A stretch of DNA of 64,000 bases from CBDEGU01 sp965238045 (GCA_965238045.1 CBDEGU010000012.1:2356001-2420000); one strand, 5' to 3'. Counted from the first letter of the stretch, positions 46,040 through 56,317 are shown. Translations and numbers: made by a program. The notes: generated from the sequence alone by a model not told the origin.

Positions 46040-46067
46040 CCGATCGGCCACCGCGGCGGCCGATCGG
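46040..46067 (-). terminator. Hairpin after the subtilase gene
   Basis: Ten-base perfect arms CCGATCGGCC (46040-46049) and GGCCGATCGG (46058-46067) with an 8-base loop, 40 bases past the subtilase stop. There is no strong T run on the minus strand, so termination strength is uncertain. The rest of 45778-46107 holds no gene. Confidence 0.5.
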
Positions 46068-46107
46068 GGCTCGGGGTGGGAATCAGCGGGCCGCCCCCGC
46101 CGGCGCC

Positions 46108-48202
46108 CTACTTACATTTCTTAGCCCCCGATTTTCCCTTGCACTTGTTGGAGCAGCATTCGCTGGCCAGGGTACAAGATGCATGCTTTGGCTCACACAC
46201 GCCGCCGGTGATCTCGATTGTGATGCTGGCGCTACCGGGGGCTCCACCACTATCGACAACGTTGGCGTCTATATCACGGAAGCCGGTTTGCGTACAACTG
46301 AAGGTTTTGGACGGATTGTCACCTGAACCGAAGAACGCTCCCTCGTCGGTCCAGGAGATGTCTGCGGTCAGGCTGCCGTCTTCAAGATCGTCAGCCGTGC
46401 CCGTGAAAAGGACATCTACCGGGCACGGACCAAATTGCGTGTTGTTAGGTGGGCTATTAATCGTCACTGTTGGCGGGTCGTTGTCGATATGAATCGTAAT
46501 CGTGTCGGTAGCCGAGAGCCCGCCACTGTCCATAATTGCCGCCACAATTACGTGGCTGCCCGCGTCACTGCATAAGTAATTCGCGGACACGGGGGAACCC
46601 GTACTACCCAGTGGGCTCCCGTTGTCGGTCCAAGAGATAGAGCCGGTTAGATTTCCGTCCTCTGGGTCGGACGCCGTACCGACGAACTCCACACCAGGCG
46701 CTGGCACTGGACACGGAAAGTTCGTTCCGGTGATCGGGCTCGTAATTGTGACGCTCAGAGGATCGTTCGAGGGCGGCGGCGGGCCTCCTCCGACGGCTGC
46801 TTCAAAAACATCGATCCGGCCGTCGCCAAACGTGTTGTTCAAGTCCAGCGTGCCTCCACAACTGCCTGGGCCGAAATCGACAGCCTTGTCTTGAAGCAAT
46901 AGCTCCGTGTCCGAGACATTTCCCCGCAGTGCCGGCATGGCTGCCCAGATCAGCGCGACGGACCCGGCCGTGTGAGGGCTGCCCATTGAGGTCCCACTAA
47001 AGAATGCGTAGCTCGTGTTGCTGCTCGCCGTACTCGAGCGCACGCTGACGCCGGGAGCGGCCACATCGGGCTTCGTCCCGCCAAAGGCTGAAGGCCCGCG
47101 CGAAGAAAAGCTGGCGATCGAATCGACGGAGTTGGTCGCACCGCTGGCAAACGATTGCGGGTAGTCACCGGGAGAACCGGCCGTCCCGCAGCCGGGTCCA
47201 CTGTTGCCCGCCGAGAACGCCGGGAAGATCCCGGCCGCCCTCCAACTGTCCACCGTCGCCATGTACCAGCTATTGCCCGGACCCCCGCCCCAGGAATTGT
47301 TTACGATATCCGGCTGATCATCACCGCTGCCGTCCTCATTAGGGTCGAGGACCCATTGACCACAGGTGAGCAAGTGGGTACCGAAACAACTGTTGTTGCG
47401 GCAACCCTTACAGGCGATCCATTGAGCTTCCGGCGCCACGCCGATTTGATTCGACCCTCCGTCGTCGCCCACCATGGTTCCCATCGTGTGAGTGCCGTGG
47501 CTCACGTTGTCGCAGGGAGAACTACCACAAACATTCGTTGGGTCCTTCCAATTGCCGGCATGGTCAAAAGGCCCGGCTCCCGGATTGCCGCGATACTGGT
47601 TCACCAGGGCAGCGTGCGTGTACCGCACGCCGGTATCGATATTCGCGACCACAATCCCCGCACCTTTGGTGACCGGCCAAACCTCAGGAGCTCGGATTTT
47701 GGCAATGCCCCATTCGATTGCCTGTATCGCCGCCCCCCCCCTCCTCTGCTGTGACTGGAGGAATGGCAAGAAGCGGCTCAGGCACGACGGCGGCCACTTC
47801 CGGCCTTTGGGCCAAAGCGCGGGCGAGGCCCAGATTGCCGTTCGGCACAAAGATCGTGTTTTGGACCCAAAAAGGGCTGAACTCTAGCCCGCGGCTTTGA
47901 AGGAAGGCGCGCACACCCGCCTGCGTGCTATTGGCGGTGGCCCGCAGCGCCTGCACCACAGCCCGGCCCCGCTGCGCACGGTCAGGGATTTGCGCCGGCT
48001 CCTGTAGCGAAGCGCCCTCCTGAAACATCACCAAAAAGCGCGCCGTGCCGGTTGGGTTCGCCGTCAGGGTGCTCAACAAGCCGCCATCAATTTTCGAATC
48101 AGCATTCTGCTGAGCCAGCAAGGCGGGCGCGGCCAATACAGCGAGCAAGACGGCCGTGCCCACACAGACACAGTTTTGTCGAAGTCGTCCCCAGTTCATC
48201 AT
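46108..48202 (-). pseudogene. Secreted S8 subtilase with Ig-like repeats and cystine-knot-like tail, frameshifted at G9
   Basis: The first frame (48202 to about 47733) encodes a signal peptide (VLLAVLAAPALLAQ) and an I9-type propeptide. After the G9 run (plus C9 at 47733-47741) the protease continues one base out of frame: Asp in VVANIDTGVRYTH, His in VSHGTHTMGTMVG, Ser in SGTSMGSPHTAG. Two Ig-like domains with EDGNLTGSISWTD and EDGSLTADISWTD follow. The C-terminal 30 residues have six Cys spaced C-x6-C-x5-CC-x3-C-x8-C. Removing one G restores about 698 codons. Confidence 0.85.
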
Positions 48203-48373
48203 TTTTCTCACCTTAAGCCTCTTCCTTCCGGCGGAGCCTAGCCGGTCCCCATAGACCACACTTCCTTTTCTAGCATAGGGGCTATCTTCAGTCAACCCGG
48301 ATAACACCTAAGCGCACCGCTAAAGGTCCCTGGCCTTGCGGGCGCGGAGAGTCGGGGCCGGAGATCGGGGACA

Positions 48374-48473
48374 GGAAGCTGTGAAAAAATCAACTTGCCG
48401 CAGAATCCAGTGAGGCAAATAAAGGACTTAGCTCGGCGAAAATAGGTCGAAAGGCAATTAATTCACAGCTTCC
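48374..48473. repeat. 100-bp inverted-repeat element, copy 2
   Basis: Ends GGAAGCTGTGAAAAAATC and the inverted GGAAGCTGTGAATTAATT. It is one of two adjacent units in the gap between the subtilase and the DUF3311 gene; the ends match the element at 19846-19955. The remaining gap (48203-48808) has no gene. Confidence 0.65.
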
Positions 48474-48474
48474 A

Positions 48475-48575
48475 GGAAGCAGTAAAAAAAATAGATCCCT
48501 ATGATTTGCCGACACTGACAATAAAGGAGTTAACGAGCGCTTGGTGGGCGATCAGCCGATTTCTTCACAGCTTCG
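48475..48575. repeat. 101-bp inverted-repeat element, copy 3
   Basis: Begins GGAAGCAGTAAAAAAAATAG and ends, inverted, CGAAGCTGTGAAGAAATC. It is arranged head-to-tail with copy 2. Only the ends are shared. Confidence 0.55.
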
Positions 48576-48808
48576 AGCCCCCGAACTCCGTAATTTTTCC
48601 TGGGATGTGGACCCTGGAGTGGACCCCTGAGGCGAGGCCAAGAAATAAGGGACGTGTTGCGGTGGAGTGAAAAAGCATAGCGTATCCAGCCGCATCGAGG
48701 CATGATCAAGTCCGCCGGGAAAGCGGAGGCGGGTTCTTGGCGCGGTTCGGTAGTGCTAGACTACTCCGTTACAACGCGCCGCGGGCAGCGAGCGCAGCGG
48801 TTTCCCCC

Positions 48809-49048
48809 ATGAAAAGACGAGTTGTTTACCTCCTGCTAGTCTTACTGGCCCTCTTGCATCAGGATTTCTGGTACTGGGACGACGCCACGCTCGTATTCGG
48901 CTTTCTGCCGGCCGGCCTCGCCTACCACGCTCTCTACTCCTTGCTGGCGGCGCTGCTATGGTGGATGGCCCTCAACTACGCCTGGCCCCATGAAGTCGAA
49001 GCCTTCGGCGACGGACAAGACGGACAAGACGAGGAGACAAACCGGTGA
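48809..49048 (+). CDS. DUF3311 small membrane protein
   Basis: 79 residues from ATG 48809. Two membrane helices (VVYLLLVLLALLHQDFW; LAYHALYSLLAALLWWM) contain the DUF3311 signature LVFGFLPAGLAYHALYSL, and the C-terminus is acidic and cytoplasmic. Family knowledge: encoded immediately before SSS symporters, probably as an accessory subunit. Its stop overlaps the next start (GTGA). Confidence 0.85.
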   Translation: MKRRVVYLLLVLLALLHQDFWYWDDATLVFGFLPAGLAYHALYSLLAALLWWMALNYAWPHEVEAFGDGQDGQDEETNR

Positions 49049-50568
49049 CGCAGCTCATCATCATGGTTTTCTATCTCGGCCTGCTCATCACGCTCGGGGT
49101 TTTCAGCAGCCGCCTGTTCCGGGGCACCGCGAAGGACTACTTTCTCGCCAGTTACTCGATCGGTCCCGTGCTGCTGCTGATGTCGGTCTTTGGAACGACG
49201 ATGACGGCGTTCGCGCTGGTCGGAAGCACGGGCGAGGCCTTTCGCGGCGGCATCGGCGTCTACGGCATGATGGCTTCGTGGTCCGGTCTCATCCATGCCG
49301 GCGTATTTTTCTTTGTGGGCATCAAACTCTGGGCCTACGGAAAGCGCTACGGCTACGTGACGCAGATCCAATTTTTCCGCGACCGTTTTGAAAGCGACGC
49401 GCTCGGACTGATCCTGTTCCCGATCCTGGTCGGCCTGGTGATTCCTTATCTGCTGACGGGACTGCTCGGGGCGGGCGGCGTCGTGCGTTCCCTCACGCGG
49501 GGCGCCTTCCCGGAAGTGTTCGCCGCCACGCAAGGCGGCATTCCGCCCTGGCTGAGCGGGCTGGTGATTTCACTCGTCGTTCTGATCTATGTCTTCTTTG
49601 GCGGCCTGCGCGGCGCGGCCTGGGCGAACACCTTTCAGACCTGCGTCTTCATGGTCACCGGCTTCATCGCTTTCTGGCTGATCTCGTCGAAGCTCGGGGG
49701 GCTCGCCGCCGCGTCGCAGCGAGTGCTGGAAGTGCATCCGGAACGTTTGGTTCGGGGCGAAGAAATTAGTCAGCTTCACTTCTTCACCTATTGCTTCATC
49801 CCGCTCTCGGTGGGCATGTTTCCCCACCTCTTCCAGCACTGGCTGACGGCCCGCTCGGCCAAGACGTTCCGCCTGACCGTGGTCGCTCATCCGATCTTCA
49901 TCATGCTGGTGTGGGTGCCCTGCGTATTGATCGGCGTGTGGGCCACCGCCGCCGTGATGCCCGACGGCTCGATGATTATTCCCAAAGGAGCGCCGCCGAA
50001 CACCGAACTGGCCATCATGGTGCAGAAGCTTACCAGCCCCATGCTGGCGGGACTGCTGGGCGCGGGAATCCTGGCCGCCATCATGTCATCGCTTGACTCC
50101 CAATTTCTTTGCATCGGCACGATGTTCACCCACGATATCGTCACGCACTATTTCGGCGAGGAGCGCTTCGACGACCGCAAGCGCATCATGCTCGCCCGCG
50201 GTTTTATTATCGCCATCGTCGCCATCACCTACCTGCTCTCGCTGGCCGAACCCCGGCAGGTTTTCACGCTGGGCATATGGTGTTTTAGCGGCTTCGCCAG
50301 CCTGTTTCCTCTCGTCTTCGCCGCCGTCTATTGGCGCCGGGCGACCCGGACGGGCGCGATCGCCTCGGTCGCCGCCACCGCCGCCGCCTGGTTCCTTCTG
50401 TTTCAAGCAGGAGGCTACGGGGCCAGCCGGGGATATCTCTTCTTGGGCATGATGCCGGTGGCCACGATTTTCGCCGTCTCTCTGGTAACGCTGGTCGGAG
50501 TCTCCCTGGTAACCTCTCCGCCTTCGGAGCGCACCATCCAGAAATTCTTCCCGGCCGCCGAAGTCTAG
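49045..50568 (+). CDS. Sodium:solute symporter (SSS family)
   Basis: 507 residues from GTG 49045, overlapping the DUF3311 stop by four bases. About 13 membrane segments. The SSS fingerprint is visible in DYFLASYSIGPVLLLMSVFGT, LVISLVVLIYVFFGGLRGAAWAN (shortened here) and GILAAIMSSLDSQFLCIGTM. It imports an organic solute with Na+; sugars, carboxylates or amino acids cannot be distinguished. It forms a two-gene operon with DUF3311. Confidence 0.92.
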   Translation: MTQLIIMVFYLGLLITLGVFSSRLFRGTAKDYFLASYSIGPVLLLMSVFGTTMTAFALVGSTGEAFRGGIGVYGMMASWSGLIHAGVFFFVGIKLWAYGKRYGYVTQIQFFRDRFESDALGLILFPILVGLVIPYLLTGLLGAGGVVRSLTRGAFPEVFAATQGGIPPWLSGLVISLVVLIYVFFGGLRGAAWANTFQTCVFMVTGFIAFWLISSKLGGLAAASQRVLEVHPERLVRGEEISQLHFFTYCFIPLSVGMFPHLFQHWLTARSAKTFRLTVVAHPIFIMLVWVPCVLIGVWATAAVMPDGSMIIPKGAPPNTELAIMVQKLTSPMLAGLLGAGILAAIMSSLDSQFLCIGTMFTHDIVTHYFGEERFDDRKRIMLARGFIIAIVAITYLLSLAEPRQVFTLGIWCFSGFASLFPLVFAAVYWRRATRTGAIASVAATAAAWFLLFQAGGYGASRGYLFLGMMPVATIFAVSLVTLVGVSLVTSPPSERTIQKFFPAAEV

Positions 50569-50611
50569 CTGCCCGCGGCTTCGCGCCCGCGAGACTGGGT
50601 GTATACGGGCT

Positions 50612-50617
50612 TATAAT
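50612..50617 (+). promoter_or_regulatory. TATAAT -10 element before the DUF1549/DUF1553 gene
   Basis: A perfect TATAAT lies 45 bases upstream of the TTG start at 50662. The -35 region is weak (GCGAGA at the right distance), so this is a tentative promoter. Confidence 0.4.
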
Positions 50618-50661
50618 AGATTCAAAAGTTTCCTCTTTTCCCGGATGCGCGGAGCCGTCCA

Positions 50662-53268
50662 TTGACCACACGACAACTCGGGGTGCTTGCGGCCCTATGC
50701 GCCACCCTTGCCGGTTCTGGCGAGTCCGGCCGGGCGCAGTCCCCTGGCAAGGAGGCTAACCCCCCAGCCCCGCCCGCATCCAAGATCGACTTCGCGCGCG
50801 ACATCGAGCCCGTCTTCCACGAGAACTGCTACGCCTGCCACGGCCCATCCGTCCAGATGAACGGCCTGCGGCTCGATCAACAAGCCGCCGCCTTGGAAGG
50901 AGGGCACTCCGGACCGGCGATTCTCGCCGGCAAGAGCGCCGAGAGCCCCTTGATCCTGAGGGTGACCAGCGAGAAGAAGGACGTGCGGATGCCGCCCGGC
51001 GACGCCCGGCTTTCTCAAGACGAGATCGCGGCGCTGCGAGCCTGGATCGATCAGGGCGCGCCCTGGCCCGAGACCGAGAGTTCGGGCCGTCCCAGCCGCT
51101 CTGAGCGGGAAAACCTCTGGTCGTTTCAGCCAGTCCGCCGACCCGAACCGCCCGAGGTGAACAGCGCATCCTGGGTGCGGAGCCCGATCGATCGCTTCAT
51201 CCTGGCCAAGCTCGACGCCGAGGGGATTGCGCCCTCCCCCGAAGCCGGGCGCGCGACACTGATCCGGCGGCTGAGCCTCGACCTGACCGGGCTGCCGCCA
51301 GCGCCCGCCGAGGTGGATGCTTTTGTCGCCGACAAGTCACCGCGAGCCTATGAACAACTGGTGGACCGGTTGCTCGACTCACCGCACTATGGTGAGAAGT
51401 GGGCCCGCCATTGGCTCGACCTGGCCCGCTACGCCGACAGCGACGGGTTTGAAAAAGACCTCGACAGGCCGCATTCCTGGCGCTGGCGCCACTGGGTCAT
51501 CCGGGCGCTGAACGATGACATGCCATTCGACCAATTTACGATCGAACAAATCGCGGGCGACCTGCTGCCCGGCGCAACGACGGAACAAAAGGTCGCCACC
51601 GGATTTCATCGCAATACGCTCAAGAATCGTGAAGCCGGCGTCAAGCGCGGTGAAGCGCGTTTCGATGAACTGGTCGACCGCACCAACACGCTCGGCACCG
51701 TCTGGCTTGGCCTGACCGTGGGCTGCGCGCAGTGCCACGATCATAAGTTCGACGCCATCACCCAGAAGGAGTACTATCAGCTCTTTTCTCTCTTCGACGC
51801 CGCCTGGGAGGCCGAGATCTCCGCACCCCTGCCCGGTGAAATCGGCCCCTATCTGCAAGCGCTGCCCGAATACTATCGCCAGCGAGAGGCCCTGCTTGAG
51901 AAATACGAAATCGCCAAGCTCCAACCGAAATGGGAAGAGAAGACCGTCCGCGCGATGGACTTTCCCGGCGAAAGCAACGAGTGGGACTTTCACGTTACCG
52001 CCACGCGCGCGATGCTCAACCACGCCGACCGCCGGCTAAAAACGCCCCTGGAGCAGCGGTCCCGGCGTGAACGAGAACTCCTCACCGATTTTTTCCGCCG
52101 GCGCTACGGCCCCGACCTTGCCAAGGACGACTGCGCGGTCGAGAGCTTCAAAGAACTCAACAAAAAGCTGAGCGAGTTGAACAAGACGCTGCCCCGGCCC
52201 AGCGAAGCCTATGTGCTCGAACAGAACCCCCGTCCGGCGGGAACCCGCATCGCGATTCGCGGCGATTGGCGCCGGCCCGGCATTGCCGTCGAGCCGAACA
52301 CGCCCGCCGCGCTGCCCGCGTTCCCCGGCGGCGATGAGCCGCCGCGGCTTCGTCTTGCCAGATGGCTGGTGGATGAGCGCAACCCGCTGACCGCCCGCGT
52401 GGCCGTCAACCGGATGTGGCAAGAGTTTTTCGGCCATGGACTGGTCGGCACGGCTGGAGATTTCGGCACGCAAGGTGAACGTCCCACCCATCCGGAACTG
52501 CTCGACTGGCTGGCGTCCCAATTCTCTCGCCTGGGCTGGAGCATGAAGAGCATGCACCGCACGATCGTCCTCTCGGCCACCTACCGGCAATCTTCGCGCA
52601 GCCGCCCGCGCCTCGGCGAGCGCGACCCGGAGAATAGACTGCTGGCGCGGCAGTTGCGCCCGCGGCTCTCGGCCGAGCTCATTCGCGACTCGGCGCTGGC
52701 GGCAAGCGGCCTGCTGTATCCGGAAATAGGCGGCCGGAGCATTCGTCCCCAGCAGCCGGAAGGAATCGCCGAACTGACCTACGGCCGCTCGCGCTGGATC
52801 ACCACCCCGGGCCCGGGCCGCTATCGCCGGGGTCTCTACATTCAGTACAAGCGCACGGCGCCCTACCCCATGCTGGCGAATTTTGACACTCCCAGCGCAA
52901 GCGTCAGCGTTGTCCAAAGACGGCGCTCGAATACTCCCTTGCAGGCCCTCAATTTGCTTAACGACCCGGTCTTCTTCGAGGCTGCTCGGGCACTGGCCGT
53001 GCGAGTATTGCAAGAGGCCCAGCCGAATTGGAACGACCGTCTGCGTCATGCCTACCGCCTCTGCCTGGCGCGCGAGCCCAGTTCGCCGGAGAAAGACCGC
53101 GTCGCCACGTTTTGGGAGCGGCAGAAGCAGCTTTTTGAAAACAACCCCGGCATGGCCAGCACCGTGGCGCTGCCGGCGATCAGCGAATCGCCGCCCGCCG
53201 AAATGGCCGCCTGGGTCAGCGTCGCCCGGGCCTTGATGAATCTGGATGAATTCATCACTCGGGAGTAG
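50662..53268 (+). CDS. Cytochrome C/DUF1549/DUF1553 protein (planctomycete-type PSD1)
   Basis: 868 residues from TTG 50662. Signal peptide, then a haem-binding CYACHGP in the planctomycete cytochrome C domain, followed by DUF1549 (SPIDRFILAKLDAEGIAPSP; WARHWLDLARYADSDG) and DUF1553 (LTARVAVNRMWQEFFGHGLV; TPLQALNLLNDPVFFEAA). The family is exported and nearly always paired with a DUF1501 protein, as here 44 bases downstream. Its role is unresolved; it is widely associated with polysaccharide use in Planctomycetota and Acidobacteriota. Confidence 0.93.
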   Translation: MTTRQLGVLAALCATLAGSGESGRAQSPGKEANPPAPPASKIDFARDIEPVFHENCYACHGPSVQMNGLRLDQQAAALEGGHSGPAILAGKSAESPLILRVTSEKKDVRMPPGDARLSQDEIAALRAWIDQGAPWPETESSGRPSRSERENLWSFQPVRRPEPPEVNSASWVRSPIDRFILAKLDAEGIAPSPEAGRATLIRRLSLDLTGLPPAPAEVDAFVADKSPRAYEQLVDRLLDSPHYGEKWARHWLDLARYADSDGFEKDLDRPHSWRWRHWVIRALNDDMPFDQFTIEQIAGDLLPGATTEQKVATGFHRNTLKNREAGVKRGEARFDELVDRTNTLGTVWLGLTVGCAQCHDHKFDAITQKEYYQLFSLFDAAWEAEISAPLPGEIGPYLQALPEYYRQREALLEKYEIAKLQPKWEEKTVRAMDFPGESNEWDFHVTATRAMLNHADRRLKTPLEQRSRRERELLTDFFRRRYGPDLAKDDCAVESFKELNKKLSELNKTLPRPSEAYVLEQNPRPAGTRIAIRGDWRRPGIAVEPNTPAALPAFPGGDEPPRLRLARWLVDERNPLTARVAVNRMWQEFFGHGLVGTAGDFGTQGERPTHPELLDWLASQFSRLGWSMKSMHRTIVLSATYRQSSRSRPRLGERDPENRLLARQLRPRLSAELIRDSALAASGLLYPEIGGRSIRPQQPEGIAELTYGRSRWITTPGPGRYRRGLYIQYKRTAPYPMLANFDTPSASVSVVQRRRSNTPLQALNLLNDPVFFEAARALAVRVLQEAQPNWNDRLRHAYRLCLAREPSSPEKDRVATFWERQKQLFENNPGMASTVALPAISESPPAEMAAWVSVARALMNLDEFITRE

Positions 53269-53312
53269 AGAATACAGGGGCAGAACGGCTGGGGCTCACC
53301 GGAAGGACAATC

Positions 53313-54758
53313 ATGAATTGGCGAAAATTTCAGCAAATCCAATCCCGCCGGAACTTCCTGCTCGAATCGGCCGGCGGCCTCGGCGCGATCGCTCTCGCCG
53401 ACCTGCTCGCCGCCGACGGCCTGACCGCCGCGGACCTGCCCAGCACCAACCCGCTCGCCCCCAAGGCGCCGCATTTCCAGCCCAAGGCCAAGCACGTCAT
53501 CTTCATGTTTATGGAGGGAGGCCCGACGCAGTTTGAGCTGTTTGACGAAAAACCGGCGCTGGCGAAATACGACGGCCAGCCGCTCCCGCCGTCGATGACC
53601 AAAGACCTCAAGCTGGCTTTCATCAAACCCAACGCCGCCGTCATGGCCAGCGCCTTTTCCTTTCAGAGATACGGCAAGTGCGGCATGGAACTTTCCGAGC
53701 TTCTCCCGCACCTCGGCTCGGTGGCCGACGACATCTGCCTGGTGCGCTCCATGCACACCAGCGCCATCAACCACCATCCAGGACAGCTTCTGCTCTTTAC
53801 CGGCTTTATTCAGCCGGGCCGCCCGTCGATGGGCGCATGGACGCTTTACGGGCTCGGCAGCGAATCGGAGAATCTGCCCGGATTCGTCGTCTTGCCCTCG
53901 GGACGCGGCACCAGCGGGGGCGCGACTAACTATTCCAGCGGCTTTCTGCCCTCGCACTACCAGGGCAATCTGTTGCGGAATCAGGGCGACCCGATTCTCT
54001 ATCTGTCGAATCCGCCGGGCATCAGTCATGATTCGCAGCAGGCGACCATCGAGCTGTTGCGCGATCTCAACGAAGAACACTACAACGACACCGGAGATAT
54101 GGAGGTGGCCTCCCGCGTCGCCTCCTACGAGCTGGCGTTCCGGATGCAGATGTCCGCGCCCGAGTTGCTGGACTTCTCCAATGAGCCCAAATACATTCGC
54201 GAGATGTACGATCTCGACAGCGAAGACGACGACACGCGCGAATTCGCCCGAAACTGCCTCCTCGCCCGCCGCATGATCGAGCGCGACGTGCGCTTCATCC
54301 TGATGATGGACGCCAGTTGGGACGATCACACGTTTCTGAACAAAAAAATCCCCAAGCGCTGCGCCAAAATCGACAAATCCACCGCCGCCCTCATCAAGGA
54401 TCTCAAGCAGCGCGGACTGCTCGACGAGACCCTTATTGTGTGGGGCGGGGAATTCGGCCGCACGCCGATGGTCGAGCATCGCAAACCCTCGGACCGCGCC
54501 AACGCCGGACGCGACCACCATCCCAACGCCTACAGCATGTGGATGGCCGGCGGCGGCATCCAAGGCGGCCAGGTTGTCGGCAAGACCGACGACCTATGCT
54601 TGAACATCACCGAGGACCCGGTCCACGTACACGACCTGCAGGCGACCATGCTGCACTGCCTTGGCTTCGACCATGCCAAGCTGACTTACAAACACATGGG
54701 CCGCGAGTTTCGGCTGACCGATGTCTCGGGCAATGTAATCGACAAACTGCTGGCATAG
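53313..54758 (+). CDS. DUF1501 protein (sulfatase-like fold, Tat-exported)
   Basis: 481 residues. The twin-arginine signal SRRNFLLESAGGLGA is followed by DUF1501 motifs: VIFMFMEGGPTQFELFDEKP, SMHTSAINHHPGQLLLFTG, LVRSMHT, LIVWGGEFGRTPMVE, and GRDHHPNAYSMWMAGGGI. Start ATG 53313 has AAGGAC upstream. It forms an operon pair with the DUF1553 gene. Confidence 0.94.
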   Translation: MNWRKFQQIQSRRNFLLESAGGLGAIALADLLAADGLTAADLPSTNPLAPKAPHFQPKAKHVIFMFMEGGPTQFELFDEKPALAKYDGQPLPPSMTKDLKLAFIKPNAAVMASAFSFQRYGKCGMELSELLPHLGSVADDICLVRSMHTSAINHHPGQLLLFTGFIQPGRPSMGAWTLYGLGSESENLPGFVVLPSGRGTSGGATNYSSGFLPSHYQGNLLRNQGDPILYLSNPPGISHDSQQATIELLRDLNEEHYNDTGDMEVASRVASYELAFRMQMSAPELLDFSNEPKYIREMYDLDSEDDDTREFARNCLLARRMIERDVRFILMMDASWDDHTFLNKKIPKRCAKIDKSTAALIKDLKQRGLLDETLIVWGGEFGRTPMVEHRKPSDRANAGRDHHPNAYSMWMAGGGIQGGQVVGKTDDLCLNITEDPVHVHDLQATMLHCLGFDHAKLTYKHMGREFRLTDVSGNVIDKLLA

Positions 54759-54916
54759 ACGGCTTCCGCCCAACACCGTCTGCCATGCGCGTTCCGGCCA
54801 GCACGGCGAGCCCGCCGCGTTGTATGATGGGCGGTTTCGGCGTGTAAATTCATAAGCAGCCAGGGTCTCTCCACTGCCGTAATCCTGGCGCCGCATCCTG
54901 GGCGTCCATACATCCC

Positions 54917-56275
54917 ATGCATCCACTCTTGATTCTTCTGATCGCCATGGTCGCGGTCTTCCTGATGATTATTCGCTGGAAGATCAATGCCTTCGTGGCG
55001 CTGGTCTCGTCCGCCATACTGATCGGCCTGCTCTCTCCCGGCGTGCCGCTGAAAGACGTCATCCCGGAAGTGAGCGGCCTCTTCGGAGGCACGGTCGGGA
55101 AGATCGGCATCGCGATCGCCATGGCGGCGATCATCGGTCAGTGCCTGATGCAGAGCGGCGCGGCCGACCGCATCACGCGCAGCTTCGTGGCCTGGCTGGG
55201 TGAAAAATATTCTTCTCTTTCCCTCGTCATTAGCGGATACGTGCTCTCGATTCCCGTCTTCGCCGACACGGTGTTCTATCTGCTGATCCCCCTGGCGCGG
55301 TCGATGAGCGTGCGCATGGGCGGCAAGAATTACGTGCTCTATGTGCTGGCGATCTCCGCCGGCGGATCGGCCACGCATGTGTTCGTCCCGCCCACCCCCG
55401 GCCCGCTCGTGATGGCCGCGACCATGGGCCTGGATCTCGGCATCGTGATCCTCGTCGGCCTGTGCGTCGCGCTGCCGGCCTCGTTCTGCGCCTGGCTCTA
55501 CGCCGTCTACATCGACCGCAGGCTCAATATCCCGATTCGCGAAGCACCGGGACTTTCGCTGAAAGATCTTGAGCGCATCGCCACGCGGCCCGAAAGTGAA
55601 CTGCCGGGCTTCGGACTTTCCATGACCCCGATCGTCGTTCCGGTGCTGATGATTGCCTCGAACACGATCGCCAATACGTTCTATAAGGGGACGCAGGCGG
55701 CCGAACTGGCCGCTTTCTTGGGGAACGCAACGTCCGCGCTGCTGGTCGGCGCCGCGCTGTCGCTGTGGGTCTTGGCCCGGCAAAAGGGACTTTCGCTCCC
55801 GGAGTTATCGAAACCAGTTGAATCGGCCATCACCAGCGCCGGGGTGATCATCCTGATCACTTCGGGCGGGGGCGCATTCGGCGGCATGCTGGTCCGGGCC
55901 GGCGTAGGCAAGGTGCTGGAAGACATGGCGGGAGATATGGGGATTTCGCTGATGGTTCTTGCGTTTTTCCTCGCCGCGCTTCTCAAGATCGCGCAGGGTT
56001 CGGCGACCGTGGCGATGATTACGGTTTCCGCGATCGTGGCTCCGCTGGTCGCCGCTTCGCCGCCTCCCTATCACCCGGTATATATCTTGATGTCGATTGG
56101 ATCGGGCTCGATTGTCGGAACCTGGATGAACGACAGCGGCTTCTGGGTCTTCCGAACGATGACCGGGCTGACCGAGATCGAATCACTCAAAACGAAATCC
56201 ATGCTGCTCTTTGTCATGGGCCTGACCGGATTCGCGGTAAGCCTGCTGGGAAGCTGGATCGTGCCGCTGGTATAG
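54917..56275 (+). CDS. GntP-family permease (gluconate/sugar-acid transporter)
   Basis: 452 residues, about 12-14 membrane helices. Typical GntP features: IIGQCLMQSGAADRIT, YVLSIPVFADTVFYLLIPLAR, SATHVFVPPTPGPLV, ALLKIAQGSATVAMITVSAI, and IGSGSIVGTWMNDSGFWVF. It probably takes up a hexonate or similar acid by H+ symport. The aminotransferase gene follows 42 bases downstream, suggesting one transcription unit. Confidence 0.93.
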   Translation: MHPLLILLIAMVAVFLMIIRWKINAFVALVSSAILIGLLSPGVPLKDVIPEVSGLFGGTVGKIGIAIAMAAIIGQCLMQSGAADRITRSFVAWLGEKYSSLSLVISGYVLSIPVFADTVFYLLIPLARSMSVRMGGKNYVLYVLAISAGGSATHVFVPPTPGPLVMAATMGLDLGIVILVGLCVALPASFCAWLYAVYIDRRLNIPIREAPGLSLKDLERIATRPESELPGFGLSMTPIVVPVLMIASNTIANTFYKGTQAAELAAFLGNATSALLVGAALSLWVLARQKGLSLPELSKPVESAITSAGVIILITSGGGAFGGMLVRAGVGKVLEDMAGDMGISLMVLAFFLAALLKIAQGSATVAMITVSAIVAPLVAASPPPYHPVYILMSIGSGSIVGTWMNDSGFWVFRTMTGLTEIESLKTKSMLLFVMGLTGFAVSLLGSWIVPLV

Positions 56276-56317
56276 CAGCCCGCGGGAACACCGGCGCTAG
56301 GAGAGAAAGCATCCACC

